Source of the DNA: Roseovarius litorisediminis
Lineage (GTDB): Bacteria; Pseudomonadota; Alphaproteobacteria; Rhodobacterales; Rhodobacteraceae
Reading direction: 5' to 3'
DNA length: 64,000 nucleotides
NCBI RefSeq assembly: GCF_900172295.1
Contig: NZ_FWFL01000001.1
Coordinates: 372,001-436,000 of the forward strand
Shown: positions 57,747 through 64,000 of the stretch, piece by piece
Layout: every line of letters starts with the position of its first letter
How positions within the stretch are numbered: position 1 is the stretch's first letter
The notes under the pieces: generated by a model
The model's input: the letters and a program-made list of their open reading frames with translations, nothing else
Told to the model about the DNA's origin: nothing
Database searches by the model: none
Program-made: the position numbers and the translations under genes

Positions 57747-57816
57747 TACAGCATGTGGTGACCGAGTCCGCTCAACGCTCTTGCGCTGCGGGCGCGAGCG
57801 CCCTATCAGGCAAAAC

Positions 57817-59379
57817 ATGAGCCAGACATCCCATGACCGCCTTCTTATCATAGACTTCGGCAGCCAGGTGACGCAGCTGATTGCGCGTCGCCTGCGCGAA
57901 CTGAACGTCTATTGCGAAATCCACCCCTATCAGAAGGTCACAGATGCCTTTCTGAAAGATTTTAACCCCAAGGCCGTGATTTTTTCCGGTGGCCCCTGCA
58001 GCGTGATCGACGACGGATCGCCGCGCCCGCCTGCAAGCGTTTTCGACCTGGGTGTTCCGATCCTGGGCATATGTTATGGCCAGCAGGTGATGATGCAAAT
58101 GCTGGGTGGCAAGGTCGAACGCGGCCATGGCACCGCCGAGTTTGGCCGCGCCTACGTGACCCCCTCACAGCAGCGGATTGATCTGCTGACGGGCTGGTTC
58201 CTGGAAGAGCGTGAACAGGTCTGGATGAGCCATGGCGACCATGTCAGTGCCATCGCACCTGGGTTCGCGGTATACGGCACCTCGCCCAATGCGCCCTTTG
58301 CCATCACGGCAGACCTGGATCGCAATTTCTTTGCGGTGCAGTTTCATCCCGAGGTGCACCACACGCCAAACGGCAAAACGCTTTACGAAAATTTCGTTCG
58401 GCTGGCAGGCTTTACCGGCGACTGGACCATGGCTGCGTACAAAGACGAGGCCATTCGGAAGATCCGCGAGCAGGTAGGTGACAAACAGGTAATATGCGGC
58501 TTGTCCGGCGGGGTCGACAGCTCGGTCGCTGCGGTGCTGATCCACGAGGCAATCGGGGATCAACTGACCTGCGTTTTTGTAGATCACGGCCTGCTGCGCC
58601 AGAATGAGGTGGATGAGGTCGTGGGGATGTTTCGCGACCACTATAACATCCCCCTGATCCACGCCGATGAAACTGAGTTATTTTTGGGTGAGCTTGACGG
58701 CGTAAGCGACCCTGAAACAAAAAGAAAAATCATTGGACGCCTGTTTATTGACGTGTTTCAGAAACATGCCAACAACATCGACGGCGCCGAATTTCTGGCA
58801 CAGGGTACGCTTTACCCCGATGTGATAGAATCGGTCAGTTTCTCGGGTGGCCCGTCGGTGACGATCAAAAGCCATCACAATGTGGGCGGTCTGCCCGAAA
58901 AGATGGGCCTGAAACTGGTCGAACCGCTGCGCGAACTGTTCAAGGATGAGGTTCGCGCGCTTGGTCATGAACTGGGCCTGCCCGCAAGTTTCATCGGGCG
59001 CCACCCCTTCCCCGGCCCCGGCCTGGCGATTCGCTGCCCCGGCGAGATTACCCGCGAAAAGCTGGACATCCTGCGCAAGGCCGACGCTGTCTATATCGAC
59101 CAGATTCGCAAGCACGGTCTTTACGATGATATCTGGCAGGCCTTCGTGGCGATCCTTCCGGTACGCACTGTGGGCGTGATGGGCGACGGTCGCACCTATG
59201 ATTTCGCCTGCGCCCTGCGGGCTGTGACAAGCGTCGATGGCATGACGGCGGATTACTACCCCTTCAGTCACGAATTTCTGGGCGAGACCGCCACACGTAT
59301 CATTAACGAGGTCAAGGGGATCAACCGGGTCACCTATGACATTACCTCGAAACCACCGGGCACCATTGAATGGGAATAA
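57817..59379 (+). CDS. guaA: GMP synthase (glutamine-hydrolysing)
   Basis: GuaA (520 aa) aminates XMP to GMP. It has the class I glutamine amidotransferase domain ([10 protein letters not shown] with catalytic Cys; FHPEVHHT with His), the PP-loop ATP domain ([18 protein letters not shown]) and the C-terminal dimerisation domain ([22 protein letters not shown]). Length is normal. The downstream exporter gene overlaps its end by 10 bp. Confidence 0.97.
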   Translation: MSQTSHDRLLIIDFGSQVTQLIARRLRELNVYCEIHPYQKVTDAFLKDFNPKAVIFSGGPCSVIDDGSPRPPASVFDLGVPILGICYGQQVMMQMLGGKVERGHGTAEFGRAYVTPSQQRIDLLTGWFLEEREQVWMSHGDHVSAIAPGFAVYGTSPNAPFAITADLDRNFFAVQFHPEVHHTPNGKTLYENFVRLAGFTGDWTMAAYKDEAIRKIREQVGDKQVICGLSGGVDSSVAAVLIHEAIGDQLTCVFVDHGLLRQNEVDEVVGMFRDHYNIPLIHADETELFLGELDGVSDPETKRKIIGRLFIDVFQKHANNIDGAEFLAQGTLYPDVIESVSFSGGPSVTIKSHHNVGGLPEKMGLKLVEPLRELFKDEVRALGHELGLPASFIGRHPFPGPGLAIRCPGEITREKLDILRKADAVYIDQIRKHGLYDDIWQAFVAILPVRTVGVMGDGRTYDFACALRAVTSVDGMTADYYPFSHEFLGETATRIINEVKGINRVTYDITSKPPGTIEWE

Positions 59380-60272
59380 AACAACCAGCTCATTCATTGC
59401 AGGCCGAACCGGCACAGGTTCTGGTTGCTGCATTGTGGATGCTGGGCGCAGTAGCGTCCTTTTCGTTGATGGCGATTGCGGGACGCGAGGTAAGTTTTGA
59501 ACTTGATACGTTCGAGATCATGATGTACCGCAGCTTGATCGGACTATTGGCCGTTATTGTGGTCGCCCTTTTGACTGGCGCATATCGGCAGATCACCCGA
59601 CGCAGCCTTGGGGCCCATCTGCTGCGCAATCTCTGCCATTTCACCGGTCAAAACCTGTGGTTTTACGCTATCACGGTGATTCCGCTGGCGCAGGTGTTTG
59701 CGTTGGAGTTCACCTCACCACTTTGGGTTGTGATTCTGTCGCCCCTCTTTCTTGGGGAACGACTGACGCGGATACGAGTTATCGCCGCTTTCGTCGGTTT
59801 CGCCGGGATCCTGCTTGTGACACGCCCCAGCCCGGAAACGCTTGATATGGGAACCCTGGCCGCGGCCACCGCGGCCATCGGATTTGCTGGCACCATACTT
59901 GTGACAAAGCGGCTGACCCGTACAGAAACGCTGACCTGCATTCTGTTCTGGATGACGCTGATGCAGTCGATTCTTGGTCTGATCTTTACCGGTTTCGACG
60001 GCGATATTGCTTTGCCATCGGCGCAGACACTGCCCTGGCTGATTGTTATCGCGGGTTGTGGATTGTTGGCCCATTTCTGTCTGACAACCGCCCTGTCCAT
60101 CGCCCCGGCAACGTTGGTCGCACCGGTTGATTTTTTACGCCTGCCGCTGATCGCCGTGGTTGGCATGATGTTTTACAACGAGCCAGTCGACGCTTTGGTG
60201 ATTCTGGGCGCCGCCATAATTTTCGGGGCAAACTATCTAAACCTATGGTCTGAGACCCGGAAACAAATCTAA
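59370..60272 (+). CDS. EamA/DMT-family transporter
   Basis: A 300-aa inner-membrane transporter with about ten helices and two EamA repeats ([17 protein letters not shown] ... and the second half from [20 protein letters not shown]). It probably exports a metabolite. Substrate unknown. Overlap with guaA suggests coupled translation and perhaps a purine link, which is inference. Confidence 0.88.
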   Translation: MGIKQPAHSLQAEPAQVLVAALWMLGAVASFSLMAIAGREVSFELDTFEIMMYRSLIGLLAVIVVALLTGAYRQITRRSLGAHLLRNLCHFTGQNLWFYAITVIPLAQVFALEFTSPLWVVILSPLFLGERLTRIRVIAAFVGFAGILLVTRPSPETLDMGTLAAATAAIGFAGTILVTKRLTRTETLTCILFWMTLMQSILGLIFTGFDGDIALPSAQTLPWLIVIAGCGLLAHFCLTTALSIAPATLVAPVDFLRLPLIAVVGMMFYNEPVDALVILGAAIIFGANYLNLWSETRKQI

Positions 60273-60406
60273 ATGTCGATTATTCCCGCTAAAAGTGTGT
60301 CCTCATAACCACCAAGATTTGCCGTTACGTTAGTGACGCCGCGTCAAAGATTGACCCGCATGAAACTCCCAGTAGTTTGACCGCACAACTCTGGAGGAGA
60401 GGGACA

Positions 60407-61525
60407 ATGAAGAAATACGCAATGGCAGCCACGGCGCTCGCCACCGCTGCCTCAATGGCAAACGCCGGTGGAATCGAACGCCGCGGCGACCCATCTATGA
60501 TACTGTTTGAGAAAAGCCGAGTTTACCTTGAGTTTTCCGCAAGCAGTATCGATCCCCAGGTATCGGGATCACCGCTGGCAGGAGTTCCAACCGCACCAAC
60601 AGGCGACATTCAGGAACGCTACCAATCTTTTGCTGGCGGGTTGAAGTACCAACTGAATGACAAAATCGCGCTCGCCCTGGTCATCGACGAACCCGTCGGC
60701 GCATCGGTGAATTACCAACTGCCAACTGTCGCGGGCGGCGGAGCATTTTTCGGCGGCTCGAACGCTGAGTTGAACACAATCGCATTCACCGGGATGGCGA
60801 AATACCAGGCATCCGAACGTTTCAGTGTTTATGGCGGCTTGCGTTACATTGGGCTTGGTGGCAGCGTCTTCGTGATTTCCCCGGCTACTGGCCCAACTTT
60901 GACAGGGCCTGGCGCCCCATATAGCCTGAATGAGGATAAAGACTTTCAGTTCGGCTATCTTTTGGGCGCTGCTTACGAGATCCCGGATATCGCCCTGCGC
61001 GTCGCTTTGACTTATGAATCCAAGACCGAGCATGACTTCGATGATAACACCGGAGCCGGCTTCGAGGTAAAAATCCCCCAAGCCTTTACCCTCCATGCTC
61101 AAACCGGGATCGCCGCGAATACACTGCTCTTCGGGTCGGTCAAGTGGCGTGAATGGACGGATTTCAGAATTCAACCGGCTGATTTCTCCTCGGTGGCTCC
61201 CGGGGTTGGCTTTGTTAATACAGCCATCGCCAGCGAACCCGAAGATATCTGGACCTACGAGCTGGGTATCGGGCGCCGGTTCACTGAAAATTGGTCAGGC
61301 GCCTTTATCCTGGGCTACGAAAAGGACGAAGGTCAGCCTGTCGGCAACCTATCGGGTAAGGACGGGTATATCAGCTACGGTCTGGCCGCGACCTATGAGA
61401 ACGAGCATATCAAGGTCACCACTGGTATCCGCTATTTCGATATCGGAAACGCCAATTCCTCGGTTACATCGTTTACCAACAACGACGCGTTCGCATTTGG
61501 TACAAAGGTTGGCTTCAAGTTCTGA
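60407..61525 (+). CDS. Outer membrane protein, FadL-like barrel
   Basis: A 372-aa barrel protein with a signal peptide to about residue 20 (ANA). The start of the mature part (GGIERRGDPSMILFEKSRVYLEFSAS) and barrel strands ending in GTKVGFKF fit a divergent OmpP1/FadL family member. A very strong ribosome site (GGAGGAGAGG) suggests high expression. Terminator AACCCCGC/GCGGGGTT with a T run follows at 61548-61579. Confidence 0.82.
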   Translation: MKKYAMAATALATAASMANAGGIERRGDPSMILFEKSRVYLEFSASSIDPQVSGSPLAGVPTAPTGDIQERYQSFAGGLKYQLNDKIALALVIDEPVGASVNYQLPTVAGGGAFFGGSNAELNTIAFTGMAKYQASERFSVYGGLRYIGLGGSVFVISPATGPTLTGPGAPYSLNEDKDFQFGYLLGAAYEIPDIALRVALTYESKTEHDFDDNTGAGFEVKIPQAFTLHAQTGIAANTLLFGSVKWREWTDFRIQPADFSSVAPGVGFVNTAIASEPEDIWTYELGIGRRFTENWSGAFILGYEKDEGQPVGNLSGKDGYISYGLAATYENEHIKVTTGIRYFDIGNANSSVTSFTNNDAFAFGTKVGFKF

Positions 61526-61547
61526 CGGGCTGACCAAGACAAGACTG

Positions 61548-61579
61548 AACCCCGCGTTGTCACAAGGCGGGGTTTTTTT
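61548..61579 (+). terminator. Intrinsic terminator after the FadL-like gene
   Basis: AACCCCGC (61548-61555) pairs with GCGGGGTT (61567-61574), then a TTTTTTT run. Confidence 0.88.
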
Positions 61580-61648
61580 GTGGATAAATGGCTTTGGATT
61601 TGACCCGCCCTGCCCCAGTTTGTACCACCACCCCAAAGGGGACAGGCG

Positions 61649-62509
61649 ATGATCTACAATTCGGCAAAAGACTGGCGTGAAGCGCCGCATAAACGGGTAC
61701 TGTTTTATGGCATGTCAGGCCTCGGCAAAACCCATCTGTCGAATATGCTGCGCGATCAGGGTGACTGGTTTCACTATTCAATCGATTACCGCATCGGCAC
61801 CCGGTATATGGGCGAGTTGATTGCCGATAATGCCAAGGCACATGCCATGCAGGTGCCCTTTCTGCGTGACCTGCTGTTGACGGATTCGATCTATATTGGA
61901 TCGAATATCACCTTCAACAATCTGGCACCCGTATCCTCCTATTTGGGCAAACCCGGCGATCCGTCCAAAGGGGGGCTGCCGATTGAAGAATACCGCCACC
62001 GTCAGGAACAGTTCCGTCAGGCCGAAATTGCCGCGCTGAGCGACACCGCGCATTTCATTGATCGGTCGGAGCGGTTGTATGGCTATCCGAATTTCGTATG
62101 TGATACCGGCGGGTCGATCTGTGAATGGGTGGATGGCAACGATCCCGACGACATGTTGCTCACGGAATTGTCACGTCACTGCCTGCTGATCTATCTTCAG
62201 GGCTCGGACGCGCATACGCAGGAACTGATCCGCCGCTTTGACCGTGCGCCCAAGCCAATGGCCTACCAGCCAGAGTTTCTGAATTCTTGCTGGGAAAAAT
62301 ATCTGTTGAAAAACAATTGCAAAGAAGGCGATGTTGACCCTGATGATTTCATCCGGTGGACCTACGCAAGTGCCCTCGCTCATCGGCAGCCCCGCTATGA
62401 AGCAATGGCGAAATGGGGGGTGACGGTGACAGCAAGCCAGGTCGCTGCCGTAAGATCCGCCGATGATTTCATCACCCTGGTTGCTTCGGCACTTGAGCAG
62501 GGCAACTAA
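61649..62509 (+). CDS. P-loop ATPase of unknown function, next to metA
   Basis: A 286-aa cytoplasmic protein with Walker A GMSGLGKTHLSN at residues 21-32. FLRDLLLTDSIYIGSNITFNNLAP and FVCDTGGSICEWVD are conserved-looking stretches; the latter could serve as Walker B. It resembles small kinases or ATPases of unknown role found in Rhodobacteraceae. It precedes metA by 38 bp on the same strand, so a link to methionine synthesis is possible. I do not assign a reaction. Confidence 0.75.
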   Translation: MIYNSAKDWREAPHKRVLFYGMSGLGKTHLSNMLRDQGDWFHYSIDYRIGTRYMGELIADNAKAHAMQVPFLRDLLLTDSIYIGSNITFNNLAPVSSYLGKPGDPSKGGLPIEEYRHRQEQFRQAEIAALSDTAHFIDRSERLYGYPNFVCDTGGSICEWVDGNDPDDMLLTELSRHCLLIYLQGSDAHTQELIRRFDRAPKPMAYQPEFLNSCWEKYLLKNNCKEGDVDPDDFIRWTYASALAHRQPRYEAMAKWGVTVTASQVAAVRSADDFITLVASALEQGN

Positions 62510-62547
62510 CGCCCTATCTTTTATACTCATTCTGAAAGCCCGCCTTA

Positions 62548-63471
62548 ATGCCCATCAAGATACCCTCTGACTTGCCTGCCTATGACGTGCTCAAGCGCGA
62601 GGGTGTCATGGTCATGGATGAGGATCAGGCCGCACGGCAGGATATCCGCCCGCTGCGCATCGGGCTGTTGAACCTGATGCCCAAGAAAATTCAGACTGAA
62701 AATCAGTTTGCCCGTCTGATCGGGGCAACGCCACTGCAGATTGATTTGTCGTTGATACGGATGAGCGAACACCAGACCAAGAACACCGCAGCCGAGCATA
62801 TGGAAAGCTTTTACCGTCCTTTCGATGAGGTCGCGGCAACCGGCGAAAAATTTGACGGTCTGGTCATCACAGGCGCACCAATTGAACATCTGGAGTTTGA
62901 CGCGGTTACCTATTGGGATGAATTGCTTCAACTCATGGACTGGACCCAGACCAACGTGCACTCCACCTTTGGCGTCTGCTGGGGCGGGATGGCGATGATC
63001 AACCACTTCCATGGCGTCAAGAAACACATGCTGGACCACAAGGCGTTTGGATGTTTCCGACATCGCAACATGGCGCCCGCGTCACCCTATCTGCGCGGGT
63101 TTTCAGACGATTGCGTGATCCCGGTCAGTCGCTGGACCGAGATGCGCCAACCCGAGATTGAGGCCGCAAGCGGGCTCAAGACCCTGCTGCACAGCGACGA
63201 GGTCGGTCCTTGTCTGGTCGAAGACAAGGCGCACCGCGCGCTTTATATCTTTAACCATTTTGAATATGACAGCGACACACTCAAACAGGAATATGATCGC
63301 GATATAGCCAATGGCACGCCGATCAACGTGCCGTGTAACTACTATCCAGACGACAACCCCGCAAACCCGCCGCAGAATCGCTGGCGTAGCCATGCGCATC
63401 TGCTTTATGGCAACTGGATCAATGAAATATATCAGTCAACGCCCTTTGACATGAATGACATTGGCGTTTGA
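62548..63471 (+). CDS. metAA: Homoserine O-acyltransferase MetA (predicted acetyl-specific)
   Basis: MetA (307 aa) activates homoserine in methionine synthesis. Active-site Cys144 is in [10 protein letters not shown], and the His/Glu region in [17 protein letters not shown]. The specificity residue in [10 protein letters not shown] is Glu113, equivalent to Glu111 of Bacillus MetA, which favours acetyl-CoA; the E. coli succinyl enzyme has Gly there. The product is therefore predicted to be O-acetylhomoserine. The downstream hydrolase gene starts 17 bp before its stop. Confidence 0.94.
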   Translation: MPIKIPSDLPAYDVLKREGVMVMDEDQAARQDIRPLRIGLLNLMPKKIQTENQFARLIGATPLQIDLSLIRMSEHQTKNTAAEHMESFYRPFDEVAATGEKFDGLVITGAPIEHLEFDAVTYWDELLQLMDWTQTNVHSTFGVCWGGMAMINHFHGVKKHMLDHKAFGCFRHRNMAPASPYLRGFSDDCVIPVSRWTEMRQPEIEAASGLKTLLHSDEVGPCLVEDKAHRALYIFNHFEYDSDTLKQEYDRDIANGTPINVPCNYYPDDNPANPPQNRWRSHAHLLYGNWINEIYQSTPFDMNDIGV

Positions 63472-64000
63472 AATCATAACCTTGCTGGCCGTCTCTATAG
63501 TGGCCACCTGGATATATGTCCAATACCGTGCGCGCCGGCACGAGGCCCAAGCCGAAGCCGAATTTCCCCCTCTGGGGCAGATTTCAGTTGTGGACGGGCA
63601 TAGGGTACACGCGGTTGTCATGGGGGCTGGCCCGGATCTGGTACTGATCCACGGATCATCGGGCAATACGCGCGACATGACACATTCCCTGGCGCCGCGT
63701 CTGGCAGAAAACTTTCGCGTGATTGTGTTTGACCGCCCCGGTCTGGGCTATACTGAAAGGATCAACCGCTCTGGTGCAAGTATTTCGCAACAGGCTGATT
63801 TGCTGGCCCGTGCCGCACATCAGCTGGGGGCAGAAAAACCCATTGTTCTGGGTCACAGCTATGGCGGGGCGGTTGCTTTGGCCTGGGCCGTAGAGAATCC
63901 CGCTGAACTGTCGGCACTTGTCGTCTTGTCGGGGGCAGCCAAGCCATGGAAATCGGGCCTTACCCGGTTTTACAAAATCACCTCGCATCCGATGTTGGGT
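63455..64000 (+). CDS. Alpha/beta hydrolase, N-terminal part (runs off window)
   Basis: 182 codons visible. Residues 1-20 form a membrane anchor or signal ([20 protein letters not shown]). The hydrolase fold follows: [14 protein letters not shown] (oxyanion hole), [11 protein letters not shown], and the nucleophile elbow GHSYGG with serine at about residue 133. Substrate unknown. ATG at 63455 overlaps metA by 17 bp in another frame, suggesting coupling. The gene is cut by the window end. Confidence 0.85.
   Translation, partial: MTLAFEIITLLAVSIVATWIYVQYRARRHEAQAEAEFPPLGQISVVDGHRVHAVVMGAGPDLVLIHGSSGNTRDMTHSLAPRLAENFRVIVFDRPGLGYTERINRSGASISQQADLLARAAHQLGAEKPIVLGHSYGGAVALAWAVENPAELSALVVLSGAAKPWKSGLTRFYKITSHPMLG

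Overview
The window is a gene-dense chromosomal segment of an alphaproteobacterium, almost certainly a member of the Rhodobacteraceae (Roseobacter group). The evidence is: the cell-cycle regulator CtrA beside a SciP-type (DUF1153) gene; the Rhodobacterales-restricted families DUF6456 and DUF6477; a LexA-type box GTTC-N7-GTTC and FnrL-type boxes TTGAT-N4-GTCAA; a stand-alone type II dehydroquinase; and the xseB-ispA-dxs gene order. It carries no rRNA or tRNA genes, CRISPR arrays, integrases or recognisable insertion sequences, so it reads as core chromosome with a few accessory patches (about 25.4-29.6 kb and 37.2-39.3 kb).

Layout. 0-12.2 kb: end of a MATE exporter, mnmA, sciP-ctrA, ligA-recG, a 40-codon membrane peptide behind a LexA box, a 6S-like RNA, an FNR-controlled cytochrome c, an IscU-like scaffold, hisI, and the operon trmFO-methyltransferase-gluQ. 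12.2-20.7 kb: a 650-bp non-coding stretch with two large inverted repeats, an enoyl-CoA hydratase/thioesterase pair, a divergent DUF1127/MocR pair, rplM-rpsI, an arsC-like phosphatase with entericidin, a YejA-like peptide-binding protein, and bdhA. 20.8-29.4 kb: a DUF502-psuG-SDR group, rpsB-tsf, a Met/His-rich periplasmic protein, an amidinotransferase, and an aroQ-luxR pair. 29.6-37.1 kb: parC-DUF898-M48 protease, an SH3 protein, an SDR, a HIG1 protein and a cobalamin adenosyltransferase. 37.2-45.7 kb: an NTF2-FMO monooxygenase, xseB-ispA-dxs, a HerA-like ATPase and an IalB-like protein. 45.7-50.9 kb: an envelope operon of L,D-transpeptidase, LpxD, ACP and ketoacyl synthase, divergent from a MepK-type endopeptidase. 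50.9-64 kb: lipA, a VIT1 transporter, DUF6456/DUF6477, an MttB-family methyltransferase, two FadL porins around guaA and a DMT exporter, an unknown P-loop ATPase, metA and the start of an alpha/beta hydrolase.

Most intriguing observations: (1) the SciP reading frame carries an in-frame TGA at codon 8 directly upstream of ctrA; (2) a 40-aa single-span peptide lies behind a perfect LexA box, resembling the logic of SOS division inhibitors; (3) a LuxR-type solo lacking the acyl-homoserine-lactone binding residues is translationally coupled to a dehydroquinase; (4) an operon joins an L,D-transpeptidase to an LpxD/ACP/ketoacyl-synthase set; (5) several structured non-coding stretches and orphan terminators suggest unannotated small RNAs. 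All calls come from reading the sequence; no database search was run.
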